Source of the DNA: PALSA-505 sp035308365
Lineage (GTDB): Bacteria; Actinomycetota; Actinomycetes; Streptosporangiales; Streptosporangiaceae
DNA length: 24,979 nucleotides
Direction of reading: 5' to 3'
NCBI GenBank assembly: GCA_035308365.1
Contig: DATGGU010000003.1
Span: 1-24,979 of the forward strand
The position numbers and the translations under genes were made by a program. Each line of letters begins with the position of its first letter. Position 1 is the first letter of the stretch. The notes under the pieces were generated by a model. It made no database searches. It saw only the letters and a program-made list of their open reading frames with translations, and was not told the origin of the DNA. Of this stretch, positions 14,149 through 22,286 are shown piece by piece.

Positions 14149-15053
14149 TACCTGCTGGCCGGGTGGGGATCGCTGGGGAGCGATCCGGCGGCCTGCTCCG
14201 GCTGGTGCTCGGTCTGGCCGAAGCGGGCGAGCTGGATGGCGCAGATCACCGCCAGGATGAAGCCGGCGATGGCCACGCTGGCCATGCCGTGCCTGGTCTT
14301 GTCGCCGAGCAGCAGGATGCCGACGGCGGCCGGCGGGATGGTCTCCACCAGCACGACCGCGGCGACGGCCACGGTCACGCTGCCGCCCTCCAGCGCCGAG
14401 GCGTAGAACAGGAAGGACACGATCCCGGCGGCGGCGAGCGCGTAGGCGGCCGGGTCGTGAATCAGGTGCAGCGGGGCGAACCCGTTGAGCACGCGGGCGG
14501 CGACGGCGAGCACGCCATAGCCGAGCCCGGCCGTCGCGCCGAGCAGGGGTGTGCGCACCGGGCCTGGCAGCCTGGCGACGGCCAGGCCGATCATGCCGAT
14601 CCCCGCCACCGCCACGATCAGCGCCAGCTTGAAAGTGTTACCGACGCTGGCCGCGCCCTGGGCGCCGGCCGAGGTGCCCAGCAGGCCGACCCCGACGATG
14701 ACCCCGCCGACCGCCAGCCATTCCCGCCAGCCGAGCGAGGCCCCGATCAGCCAGGAGGCACAGACAGCGGTGACCGCGAGGTTGGCGGCGATCATCGCCT
14801 GCACGGCGAACAGCGGAAGCCGGTTCAGTGCGACAAGCTGTGCGACGAACCCGAGAATGTCCAGGCCGAGGCTGGCCAGGAACCGCCACTGGCGGAACAT
14901 GCGGACGACCAGGCCAGGGTCGACAGCGGCAAACGCACCGCTGCCCTGGGCGGCAGCAGGTCTGCTAGCGGCCCGGACGGCCACGGCCTGCAGGACGGAG
15001 GCAACACCGTAGAACAGCGGCGCCACCACCGCGGCTATCAGGCTTGCTAGCAC
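14145..15053 (-). CDS. EamA/DMT-type membrane transporter
   Basis: A 302-residue integral membrane protein with about nine to ten hydrophobic helices in two halves, as in drug/metabolite transporters. The first helix is LIAAVVAPLFYGVASVLQAVAV. The inner region has FVAQLVALNRLPLFAVQAMIAANLAVTA, and the second half contains SFLFYASALEGGSVTVAVAAVVLVETIPPAAVGILLLGD, a typical EamA end motif. The tail is hydrophilic. The layout also recalls NIPA-like magnesium transporters of the same superfamily, so the substrate is uncertain. The start is GTG, 16 bases after the HAD gene's stop, with AGGG eight bases before it; the two are cotranscribed. It is convergent with the DUF35 gene, the stops sharing a CTAG. 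Confidence 0.82.
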   Translation of the reverse strand: MLASLIAAVVAPLFYGVASVLQAVAVRAASRPAAAQGSGAFAAVDPGLVVRMFRQWRFLASLGLDILGFVAQLVALNRLPLFAVQAMIAANLAVTAVCASWLIGASLGWREWLAVGGVIVGVGLLGTSAGAQGAASVGNTFKLALIVAVAGIGMIGLAVARLPGPVRTPLLGATAGLGYGVLAVAARVLNGFAPLHLIHDPAAYALAAAGIVSFLFYASALEGGSVTVAVAAVVLVETIPPAAVGILLLGDKTRHGMASVAIAGFILAVICAIQLARFGQTEHQPEQAAGSLPSDPHPASRY

Positions 15054-15069
15054 CTCTCTGACCCTACGC

Positions 15070-15726
15070 TCAGGTCGTACTCAGCAAGGGCCAAGCCTCG
15101 GGTTGTAACGGCCACGGTTTGGATAACAGCCCCCCCATCGCGAAGATTCCGGCGCGCGCCTGGCCGGGGTCGGTGAACCGGATGGCGCGCATTCCCATCC
15201 CGGCGGCCACCGTCACGTTCTCCTGGCGGTCGTCGACGAAGATGACATCCCGGGCGGACGCGCCAAGCCGGGCCAGCGCCTGGCTGAAGCAGCCGGGATC
15301 GGGCTTGGCGGCCTTGAAGTCGCAGCTGAACAGGAGGTGCTCGAAGCCGGTGAGCACCGGCAGTTCGGCGACGGCCCTGGCCACCTCGGACGGCGCGTTG
15401 GACAGCAGGGCGAGCCGGATCCCGGCGGCCTGGAGATCGCCGATCAGCGCAACGGTGCCGGGGTGCAGATGGGCCCAGCTCGCGATGTCCAGCCGGACGA
15501 GCTCGCCGACCTGGGCGGCGCTGAACCTGGTGCCCAGCAGGCCGGCCACACCCTGCCAGTAGGCCACGGCGGTCAGCTCCGCCGCGTCGTAGGCATGCCG
15601 TCCCGGCCAGTAGGCAGACCAGAACTCCGGCACGGTCACCCCGGCCGCGGCCGCCATCGCCGCCAGGTCCTCGTCCGGCTGCGGGGTGCAGATGACGCCG
15701 CCGAAGTCGAACATAACCCAGGACAT
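15070..15726 (-). CDS. HAD-superfamily hydrolase (subfamily IA)
   Basis: A 218-residue cytosolic phosphatase-like protein. Motif I is MFDFGGVI with nucleophile D7. The cap helices follow (AAMAAAAGVTVPEFWSAYW). Motif II is LALLSNAP (S109), motif III is KAAKPDP (K141) and motif IV is VIFVDDRQEN (D165, D166). The second acid of the usual DxD is replaced by glycine, which is normal for the YihX/epoxide-hydrolase-like branch written DFGG. The substrate is unknown. The start ATG has GGAGGGG six bases upstream. Divergent from the lipoprotein gene (96-base gap) and upstream of the transporter on one transcript. Confidence 0.88.
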   Translation of the reverse strand: MSWVMFDFGGVICTPQPDEDLAAMAAAAGVTVPEFWSAYWPGRHAYDAAELTAVAYWQGVAGLLGTRFSAAQVGELVRLDIASWAHLHPGTVALIGDLQAAGIRLALLSNAPSEVARAVAELPVLTGFEHLLFSCDFKAAKPDPGCFSQALARLGASARDVIFVDDRQENVTVAAGMGMRAIRFTDPGQARAGIFAMGGLLSKPWPLQPEAWPLLSTT

Positions 15727-15822
15727 GCCACCCCTCCGTCAAAGAATAATCCAGTGAAACGCGGGAACCAGTCTGCCACCGGCTGCCGTCAAAACAGTCA
15801 GCCGAAGGGAAGGCACCGGGAG

Positions 15823-16773
15823 ATGAGAGGGACTGTCGGGGCGGCCGTACCGGTGGCGCTGGCTGCCCTCCTTGCGGCGGGCTGCGGGACGGTGCGCCAG
15901 CCACCGGCTGCGCCCGGGCGTGGGGTGGGTGCTGGCGACAAATCCCGGCCGGCCGCCGCTTCCGGGCCCGCGACGATCACCAGGGCGGACGCGGAGCGGC
16001 TGGCGCGGACGCTGCTCGCCCGCGCGGTCGTTCCGCGCGGTGCTCACGTGCTGGCTGGGCGGGCGCCCGCGGCGGTGAGCCGGCCCCCCGGCTGGGCGTC
16101 GGGCAGCCCATCCTTCGGGCTGCACCGGATCTGGACGGTAAGTGCGCCGGCCAGCGCCGTCTACAGCCTGGTCAGCAGGCACGTCCCGACCGGCATGAGG
16201 TGGGCTGGGAACGGCCAGGGCAGCACTGCCATGGGGGTCACCCAGCAGTTCGTGACCTACAGCCCCGGCCGGCCGCCGGCCGGGGTCGGCCAGGCAACCC
16301 TGTCGATGACGGTCGCGCCCGCCGGGACGATGACGCTGCTGCGCGCCGATGTCCAGGTGATCTGGTATCCGCCGCGCTCGCCCGCCGAGTACATCCCGGC
16401 GGGGATGCACGCGGTGACCATCACCGTCTCGTATTCCGGCTCTGCGGGACCGCGCACGGTCAGCAGGACGTTCACCTCGGCCGCCCTCGCCGGGCGGCTG
16501 GCCGCCATGCTCAACGGCGCCCACGCTTCGGCCGGCGGCTATGCGAACTGCCCGGCCGAGCTGGTCAGCTACAAGCTGGCCTTCGCGCCGTCGCCGGGTG
16601 CCGTCCCGTACCTGGTGGCGACCGTGGGGAGCTGCGCGATCGTGCCGGTCACGGTGGCCGGTCACCAGCAGCCCGCCCTGCAGGAGCCCGGTGCTCTCGG
16701 CCCGGCGCTGAGCAGGCTGATGGGCAGGCCGGCCGGCCTGCCACGGTCGGCCCGGATACCGCCGGCCCAGTAG
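15823..16773 (+). CDS. Orphan lipoprotein
   Basis: A 316-residue predicted lipoprotein. A short signal peptide ends with the lipobox LAAGC (C21 as the lipidated cysteine). A Pro/Ala-rich low-complexity linker follows (22-50), then a soluble extracytoplasmic domain. Recognisable stretches are TITRADAERLARTLL, PPGWASGSPSFGLHRIWTV, VQVIWYPPRSPAEYIPAG and a Cys-containing C-terminal half (C and C flanking YKLAFAPSPGAVPYLVATVGSC). I recognise no catalytic motif. The pattern resembles uncharacterised actinobacterial lipoproteins of unknown function. The ATG at 15823 is chosen because it opens the signal peptide and follows GGGAAGG. Divergent from the HAD gene. Confidence 0.8.
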   Translation: MRGTVGAAVPVALAALLAAGCGTVRQPPAAPGRGVGAGDKSRPAAASGPATITRADAERLARTLLARAVVPRGAHVLAGRAPAAVSRPPGWASGSPSFGLHRIWTVSAPASAVYSLVSRHVPTGMRWAGNGQGSTAMGVTQQFVTYSPGRPPAGVGQATLSMTVAPAGTMTLLRADVQVIWYPPRSPAEYIPAGMHAVTITVSYSGSAGPRTVSRTFTSAALAGRLAAMLNGAHASAGGYANCPAELVSYKLAFAPSPGAVPYLVATVGSCAIVPVTVAGHQQPALQEPGALGPALSRLMGRPAGLPRSARIPPAQ

Positions 16774-16837
16774 CCGCCCACTCAGCCGCGGTGGAATAAC
16801 GTTGCGGACGGCCGCCCGGCTCCCGCACCATGGCCCG

Positions 16838-17359
16838 ATGACATGGATCGCACCCGAGGTACCGCGCACTCGCGCACCGGCCGTCGCGCCGGAACGGCCG
16901 GCGCTGGATGGCTGGCTCGACTTCCACCGCCAGACGCTGCTGTTCAAATGCCAAGGTCTCTGCGGTGAGCAGCTCGCCAGACGGGCGGTCGCGCCATCAT
17001 CGATGTCGTTGCTCGGACTGGTCCGGCACATGGCGGAGGTGGAACGCGCCTGGTTCAGGCGCCGCTTCGCCGGTCAGGCCGGCCTGCCCTGGCTGTACGT
17101 TTCGGACGGCCAGCCGGACGGCGACTTCGATCTGGCCGAGGCGAGCGGCGCCGAGCAGGACTTCGCCACGTTCGCCCAGGAATGTGAGCTGGCCCGGCAG
17201 GCCGCCGAGGGGCACTCGCTGGACGAGACGTTCAAGCACCCCGACGGTGAGGTCATCGACCTGCGCTGGGTCTACGTCCACATGATCGAGGAGTACGCCC
17301 GGCACAACGGCCACGCCGACATCCTCCGCGAGCAAATCGACGGCACGACCGGCGACTGA
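16838..17359 (+). CDS. DinB/DUF664 family protein
   Basis: A 173-residue four-helix-bundle protein. The helix with LLGLVRHMAEVERAWFRRRF carries one metal-ligand histidine, and the last helix HMIEEYARHNGHADILREQIDG carries the two others, the standard three-His pattern of DinB-like/DUF664 proteins. LYVSDGQPDGDFDLA and a middle helix complete the domain. Known of the family: many actinobacterial members are mycothiol- or bacillithiol-dependent transferases acting on toxins or metabolites, but DUF664 members are mostly unassigned. The start is uncertain: the ATG at 16838 gives a normal N-terminus but no clear ribosome-binding site; a TTG at 16802 would add twelve residues. Confidence 0.82.
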   Translation: MTWIAPEVPRTRAPAVAPERPALDGWLDFHRQTLLFKCQGLCGEQLARRAVAPSSMSLLGLVRHMAEVERAWFRRRFAGQAGLPWLYVSDGQPDGDFDLAEASGAEQDFATFAQECELARQAAEGHSLDETFKHPDGEVIDLRWVYVHMIEEYARHNGHADILREQIDGTTGD

Positions 17360-17360
17360 G

Positions 17361-17398
17361 ACTCCCCCGGCTCCGGGTTGCCACGGCTGGCCGGGAGT
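17361..17398 (+). terminator. Terminator hairpin after the DinB gene
   Basis: ACTCCC(CC)GGC (17361-17371) pairs with GCCGGGAGT (17390-17398), giving nine pairs with a two-base bulge. It starts one base after the stop codon. A short T-containing stretch (GTAACTTTC) follows. The remaining 17399-17540 region is the leader of the GH12 gene. I see only a short ACCGT...ACGGT inverted repeat at 17478-17495 there and no CebR-type box. Confidence 0.5.
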
Positions 17399-17540
17399 GT
17401 AACTTTCACCGCCGTCGAACGGCTGACCTGTGGGAACGGCCTCGCCACCGAGCGCACATGGCCGCTGGTGCGCCACGACCGTAACATCACACGGTGGTCA
17501 AATCATCACGGAGTGTTTTATTCCGGAAGGAGGCCTGGCC

Positions 17541-18641
17541 GTGGCATGGACCAGGAAAGCGGGAAGCGTGGCGGTCGCCGCGCTGATCACCGGCGGGCTG
17601 CTCACGGCGGGGTCCGCCGGCGCGCGGGCGGCCACCACCCAGTTGTGCCAGATGCAGACGGCGCCGGTGGCCGGCGGGGTCTACACCGTGCAGAACAACG
17701 AGTGGGGTTCGGGTGCGGCCGAGTGCATCACCACCGATGGCAGCGCCGACTTCACGGTGGCGAACTCGGCCATCAGCAACGCGACCAACGGCGCGCCCGG
17801 CGGTTATCCGTCCATCTACCAGGGCTGCCACTGGGGTAACTGCACCTCGGGCGGCCTGTCCGCCAGCCCGGTCCAGGTCTCGGCCCTGACCGCCGGCAAG
17901 GTCACCACGAGCTGGAGTACCACCCAGCCCGGCGGCAGCAACGACTACGACGTCGCCTATGACATCTGGTTCAACCAGACACCGACGACGACCGGCCAGC
18001 CGAACTGTACCGAGCTGATGGTCTGGTTGAACCACAACGGCCCGGTCCAGCCGTTCGGCTCCCAGGTCGCCAGTGGCGTCACCGTCGGTGGCCGCGGCTA
18101 CAACATCTGGGAGGGGTCGCAGGGGTCGTTCGACACGGTCTCCTACACCATGACGACGCCAGCCACCTCGGTGAGCAACCTGGACCTCGCCCCGCTGGCC
18201 CAGGATGCGGTCAGCCGCGGCTACCTGTCCCGCTCCTGCTACCTCATCGACGTCGAGGCCGGGTTCGAGCTCTGGCAAGGCGGCGCCGGGCTGGCCACCA
18301 ACTCCTTCGCAGTGAACATCAACGGCTCCGGTCCGCCCCCCGCCACGTGCTCGGCGGCCTACTCGGTTGTCAATTCCTGGCCCGGCGGTTTCCAGGGACA
18401 GGTCGTCGTGACCGACACCGGCACCAGCCCGCTCAACGGCTGGGCGCTCAACTGGGCCTTCCCGGGCAACCAGCAGATCTCCAGCCTGTGGAACGGGAAC
18501 TACAGCCAAAACGGCCAGAAGGTCACCGTCACCAACGCCTCCTACGACGGGACGGTCCAGCCCGGAGCCTCGGTCACCGTGGGATTCAACGCCACCTACA
18601 GCGGCACCAACACATCACCCTCCAGCGTGTCCTGCAGCTGA
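17541..18641 (+). CDS. GH12 endoglucanase with C-terminal CBM2
   Basis: A 366-residue secreted enzyme. Residues 1-30 are a signal peptide (basic start, core VAVAALITGGLLTAG, ARA cleavage). Residues ~34-262 form a glycoside hydrolase family 12 jelly roll: GVYTVQNNEWGSGAAECI, SIYQGCHWGNC, VAYDIWFN, then the nucleophile E158 in CTELMVWLN and the acid/base E243 in AGFELWQGG. The 85-residue spacing matches characterised GH12 cellulases. A short SGPPPATC linker leads into a CBM2 (270-366, with C270 near the start and C365 at the end), containing NGWALNWAFPGNQQISSLWNG, for binding crystalline cellulose. The reaction is hydrolysis of internal beta-1,4-glucan or xyloglucan bonds. The GTG start follows GAAGGAGG by eight bases, an excellent ribosome-binding site. 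No neighbour belongs to a cellulose cluster. Confidence 0.95.
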   Translation: MAWTRKAGSVAVAALITGGLLTAGSAGARAATTQLCQMQTAPVAGGVYTVQNNEWGSGAAECITTDGSADFTVANSAISNATNGAPGGYPSIYQGCHWGNCTSGGLSASPVQVSALTAGKVTTSWSTTQPGGSNDYDVAYDIWFNQTPTTTGQPNCTELMVWLNHNGPVQPFGSQVASGVTVGGRGYNIWEGSQGSFDTVSYTMTTPATSVSNLDLAPLAQDAVSRGYLSRSCYLIDVEAGFELWQGGAGLATNSFAVNINGSGPPPATCSAAYSVVNSWPGGFQGQVVVTDTGTSPLNGWALNWAFPGNQQISSLWNGNYSQNGQKVTVTNASYDGTVQPGASVTVGFNATYSGTNTSPSSVSCS

Positions 18642-18723
18642 CCGGGTTCCTGCGGCGGCTTGCCCACCCGCGATCAGCCCGCTGGCGCGGCAGGCCGGCC
18701 GGTGAAAGTTCCATCCCTGGGTG

Positions 18724-19995
18724 ATGTACCCTTCGCCGGTGCCCTCGCTCGAGCACGAGACGGCGGAGGCCCGCGCGCGCGCCCTGGCGGCGGCGCGGCT
18801 GCGGGCCACTGCCTTGCTGGCCGCGGTGACGGTCGTGTTCGTGGTGGTGACCGTGGCCAGAGCGCATGGGACCCTGCTCGGCTTCGTGCAGGCCGGCGCC
18901 GAGGCGTCCATGGTTGGCGGGGTGGCCGACTGGTTCGCGGTGACAGCCTTGTTCCGGCGTCCACTGGGGCTGCCGATTCCGCATACCGCGCTGATCGTGG
19001 AACGCAAGGACCAGTTCGCCGCCACGCTCGGGCGGTTTGTGCAGGAGAACTTCCTGAACGGCGACGTCCTGGCCGGGCGGATCGGCTCGGCCAAGGTGGT
19101 CGCGCGCCTGTCGGCGTGGCTGGCCGATGAGGCCAACGCCGCCCGGGTGGCCGGGCACGCGGCGGATCTGGTGGTCAGGGTGGCCGAGGCGCTGCGTGAT
19201 GAGGATGTCCAGCGGGTGCTCACCGCCGAACTGAGCCGGGCGATCAACACGATCGATGTTGCGCCGCTGGCCGGGCGGGCGCTGCGGTTCGTCATCGCGG
19301 GCGGGCACCACGATGAGCTGTTCAACAGCATCCTGTCCGGGGCCGACCGGTATCTTGCCGGGCATTATGCCGAGATCCGGGATCTGTTTGAGGAGGAGGC
19401 GCCGCGCTGGGTGCCCGATGCTGTCTACCGGCGGATCTTCGACCGGCTGTACGGACGGCTGCGGCAGCGGATGCGGGCGATGGCGGCCGATCCCCGGGAC
19501 CCGGCGCGGCTCCAGTTCGAGGCCTGGATCGCCGAACTCCCCGGACGCATCGAGACGTCGCCGCAGATGCGGGAACGCGGGGAGCGGATCAAGCGCGAGG
19601 TGCTGAGCAGCCCGGGGCTGCGGGAGTGGTCCTCGTCCCTGTGGGAGCAGGCCAAGCGGGCACTGCGAACCCAGGCGGCCGACCCGCGGTCGCAGTTGCG
19701 CCGCCAGCTGGCCGGCCTGCTGGCGGCCACCGGCAGACGGCTGGAAGATGACCGCCGGCTGGCTGACGGTATCGAGCGCATGGTGGAGTCGGGCGCCCGG
19801 GCACTCGCCGATCAGTTCCACGATGAGCTGGCCGGGCTGGTCACCGGAACCATCGAGCGATGGGATGCCGCCGAGACGTCGAATCAGCTTGAACTGCTGC
19901 TGGGGCACGACCTGCAATACATCCGCATCAACGGCACGGTGGTCGGCGCCGGGGTGGGCCTGGTCCTGCACGCCATCGTCCTGGCCCTGAGCTGA
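18724..19995 (+). CDS. DUF445 family membrane protein
   Basis: A 423-residue protein of the DUF445/YjiN family. A hydrophobic helix (LLAAVTVVFVVVTV) is near residue 30. The family signature follows: GFVQAGAEASMVGGVADWFAVTALFRRPLGLPIPHTALI, then a KDQFAATLGRFVQENFL helix. A long alpha-helical, partly coiled-coil middle (130-370) contains several FEEEAPRWVPDAVYRRIFDRLYGRL-like repeats. A last membrane helix, VVGAGVGLVLHAIVLALS, closes the chain. The function is unknown; some members are implicated in membrane or envelope integrity. GTG at 18721 and ATG at 18724 are adjacent start options; neither has a clear ribosome-binding site. It ends 21 bases from the convergent uvrB end. Confidence 0.87.
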   Translation: MYPSPVPSLEHETAEARARALAAARLRATALLAAVTVVFVVVTVARAHGTLLGFVQAGAEASMVGGVADWFAVTALFRRPLGLPIPHTALIVERKDQFAATLGRFVQENFLNGDVLAGRIGSAKVVARLSAWLADEANAARVAGHAADLVVRVAEALRDEDVQRVLTAELSRAINTIDVAPLAGRALRFVIAGGHHDELFNSILSGADRYLAGHYAEIRDLFEEEAPRWVPDAVYRRIFDRLYGRLRQRMRAMAADPRDPARLQFEAWIAELPGRIETSPQMRERGERIKREVLSSPGLREWSSSLWEQAKRALRTQAADPRSQLRRQLAGLLAATGRRLEDDRRLADGIERMVESGARALADQFHDELAGLVTGTIERWDAAETSNQLELLLGHDLQYIRINGTVVGAGVGLVLHAIVLALS

Positions 19996-20016
19996 GCCAG
20001 CTGCCGCCAGGAGAAT

Positions 20017-22116
20017 TTACACACCGGCGGCTTGCATGCCGCGTAGTTCCTGCTTGAGTTCCTTGATCTCGTCGCGGAGGCGGGCGGCTATCTCGAACTG
20101 CAGCTCGGCCGCGGCGGTGTGCATCTGCTCGGTGAGCGAGCCGATGAGGTCCACGACGTCCTGGCGGGCCGCGCTGGGCTGAGCGTCGCGCGCCCTGGCC
20201 CGGGACGACAGGCCGGGGACCGGGCTCTTGCCGCGGCTCTGCTGGCGGCCACCGCCGCCAAGGAGCTGCTCGGTGTCCGCGTCCTCCCGGATGAGCTGGT
20301 CCAGGATGTCGGCGATCCGCTTGCGCAGCGGCTGGGGGTCGATGCCGTGCTCGGTGTTGTAGGCGACCTGCTTCTCCCGCCGCCGGTTCGTCTCGTCGAT
20401 GGCCCGCTGCATCGACGGGGTGATCACGTCGGCGTACATGTGCACCTGGCCGGATACGTTCCGGGCCGCCCGGCCGATGGTCTGGATGAGCGAGGTGCCC
20501 GAGCGGAGGAAACCCTCCTTGTCCGCGTCCAGGATCGACACCAGCGACACCTCGGGCAGGTCCAGGCCCTCGCGAAGCAGGTTGATGCCGACCAGCACGT
20601 CGTACTGGCCCACCCGCAGCTCGCGCAGCAGTTCGACCCGGCGCAGCGTGTCCACCTCGCTGTGCAGGTACCGGGCGCGAATGCCGAGTTCCAGCAGGTA
20701 GTCGGTGAGATCCTCGGCCATCTTCTTGGTCAGCGTGGTGACCAGCACCCGCTCGCTGCGCTCGGCCCGCTCCCGGATCTCGTGCACCAGGTCGTCGATC
20801 TGGCCCTTGGTCGGCTTGACGATCACCTCGGGGTCGACCAGGCCGGTCGGCCTGATCACCTGCTCGACCACGTCGCCGCCGGCCCGCTTCAGCTCGTACG
20901 GCCCTGGGGTGGCCGACAGGTAAACCGTCTGGCCGATGCGCTCGCAGAACTCGTCCCAGGTGAGTGGCCGGTTGTCGATGGCACTCGGCAGCCGGAAGCC
21001 GTGGTCGACCAGGGTCCGCTTGCGGGACACGTCGCCCTCGTACATGGCGCCGATCTGCGGCACCGTGTTGTGCGACTCGTCGATCACCAGCAGGAAGTCC
21101 TCGGGGAAGTAGTCGAGCAGCGTGTTCGGCGGGGTGCCTGCCTCGCGGCCGTCGATGTGCCGCGAGTAGTTCTCGATCCCCGAGCAGGAGCCGACCTGGC
21201 GGAGCATCTCGATGTCGTAGGTGGTCCGCATCCGCAGCCGCTGCGCTTCGAGCAGCTTGCCCTGCCGTTCCAGCTCGGCCAGCCGCTGGGCCAGCTCCAC
21301 CTCGATGCCGGCGATGGCCCGCTCCATCCGTTCCTCGCCCGCGACGTAGTGCGAGGCGGGGAAGATGTAGATCTCGTCGTCCTCGCTCATCACCTCGCCG
21401 GTCAGCGGGTGCAGCGTCATCAGCCGCTCGATGTCGTCGCCGAACATCTCGATCCGGACGGCGAGTTCCTCGTACTGCGGGATGATCTCGATCGTGTCGC
21501 CGCGCACCCGGAACGTGCCGCGGGTGAAGGCCAGGTCGTTGCGGACGTACTGCATCCCGACCAGCCTGCGCAGCAGGCTGTCCCGCTCGAACTGCTCGCC
21601 GCGCCGCAGCTTCAGCATCCGGTCCACGTACTCCTGCGGGGTGCCCAGGCCGTAGATGCACGACACCGACGCGACCACGATGGTGTCCCGCCTGGTGAGC
21701 AGCGAGTTGGTGGCCGAGTGCCTGAGCCGCTCCACCTCGTCGTTGATCGAGGAATCCTTCTCGATGTAGGTGTCGGTCTGCGGGACGTAGGCTTCCGGCT
21801 GGTAGTAGTCGTAGTAGGAGACGAAGTACTCGACCGCGTTGTGCGGGAGCATCTCGCGCAGCTCGTTGGCGAACTGGGCGGCGAGGGTCTTGTTCGGCAG
21901 CATGACCAGGGTCGGCCGCTGCAGCCGCTCGGCCAGCCAGGCGATCGTCGCCGTCTTGCCGGTGCCGGTGGCGCCGAGCAGCACGGTGTCCTTCTCCCCC
22001 GCGTTGATCCGCCGCTCCATCTCGGCGATCGCGGCCGGCTGGTCACCGGCCGGGACCATCTCGGTGACCACCTCGAACGGCGCGACCCTGCGCTGAAGAT
22101 CGGTTACCGGACGCAT
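20017..22116 (-). CDS. uvrB: Excinuclease ABC subunit B
   Basis: A 699-residue helicase-like subunit of nucleotide excision repair. It verifies DNA damage delivered by UvrA and recruits UvrC. Walker A is GATGTGKT (48-55), the damage-probing beta-hairpin is YYDYYQPEAYVPQTDTYIEK (from residue 101), and Walker B is DESH (346-349). SATPG and the QTIGRAARN arginine-finger motif follow. A UVR domain that binds UvrC ends the protein (AAELQFEIAARLRDEIKELKQEL). Length is normal for the family. The ATG at 22116 is chosen over a longer frame because the protein then aligns with other UvrBs and GGGAG lies 7-8 bases upstream. A damage-type promoter candidate is found 43-65 bases before the start. Confidence 0.97.
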   Translation of the reverse strand: MRPVTDLQRRVAPFEVVTEMVPAGDQPAAIAEMERRINAGEKDTVLLGATGTGKTATIAWLAERLQRPTLVMLPNKTLAAQFANELREMLPHNAVEYFVSYYDYYQPEAYVPQTDTYIEKDSSINDEVERLRHSATNSLLTRRDTIVVASVSCIYGLGTPQEYVDRMLKLRRGEQFERDSLLRRLVGMQYVRNDLAFTRGTFRVRGDTIEIIPQYEELAVRIEMFGDDIERLMTLHPLTGEVMSEDDEIYIFPASHYVAGEERMERAIAGIEVELAQRLAELERQGKLLEAQRLRMRTTYDIEMLRQVGSCSGIENYSRHIDGREAGTPPNTLLDYFPEDFLLVIDESHNTVPQIGAMYEGDVSRKRTLVDHGFRLPSAIDNRPLTWDEFCERIGQTVYLSATPGPYELKRAGGDVVEQVIRPTGLVDPEVIVKPTKGQIDDLVHEIRERAERSERVLVTTLTKKMAEDLTDYLLELGIRARYLHSEVDTLRRVELLRELRVGQYDVLVGINLLREGLDLPEVSLVSILDADKEGFLRSGTSLIQTIGRAARNVSGQVHMYADVITPSMQRAIDETNRRREKQVAYNTEHGIDPQPLRKRIADILDQLIREDADTEQLLGGGGRQQSRGKSPVPGLSSRARARDAQPSAARQDVVDLIGSLTEQMHTAAAELQFEIAARLRDEIKELKQELRGMQAAGV

Positions 22117-22158
22117 GATGGCACTCCCTGCTGAGCTGGCACGTACTCCACCGATCCC

Positions 22159-22181
22159 ACTGTAGGCCGGAGGTACGACAG
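22159..22181 (-). promoter_or_regulatory. uvrB promoter, PafBC/RecA-NDp-like candidate
   Basis: On the minus strand CTGTCGTAC (22181-22173) is followed after exactly eight bases by TACAGT (22164-22159). The RecA-NDp class used by PafBC in actinobacteria has TGTCRGTG-N8-TAnnnT. Here TGTCG, the eight-base spacing and TAnnnT match, while the GTG does not. Start of transcription near 22152 would give a normal 36-base leader. No LexA-type GAAC-N4-GTTC box is visible. Confidence 0.45.
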
Positions 22182-22251
22182 AACGGATCCGCGTTTCGCG
22201 GCCCACGCCCGCCGGGATCAGCGCCGGCGGCGCCCTGATTCTTCCCAGCCG

Positions 22252-22286
22252 CCCGGCTGGCCGCGCGGGCTAGCCGGCCAGCCGGG
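22252..22286 (-). terminator. Hairpin spanning the coaE stop codon
   Basis: CCCGGCTGGCC (22252-22262) and GGCCAGCCGGG (22276-22286) form a perfect 11-pair stem. The 13-base loop contains the coaE TAG (22270-22272). It probably ends the rpsA-coaE transcript before the uvrB promoter. No T tract is present. Confidence 0.6.

Noticed and set aside
15070..15726. HAD hydrolase inactivated by loss of the second motif-I aspartate
   Set aside because: DFGG is a normal variant in the HAD-IA branch related to YihX, and the other catalytic residues are present.
17360..17540. CebR-type operator upstream of the GH12 endoglucanase
   Set aside because: No TGGGAGCGCTCCCA-like box is present; only a short ACCGT...ACGGT repeat is visible.
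20119..22134. 671-codon plus-strand ORF opposite uvrB
   Set aside because: A shadow of uvrB, which is certain from its motifs.
22117..22200. LexA (SOS) box upstream of uvrB
   Set aside because: GAAC at 22181 is followed by GTTT after eight bases rather than GTTC after four.
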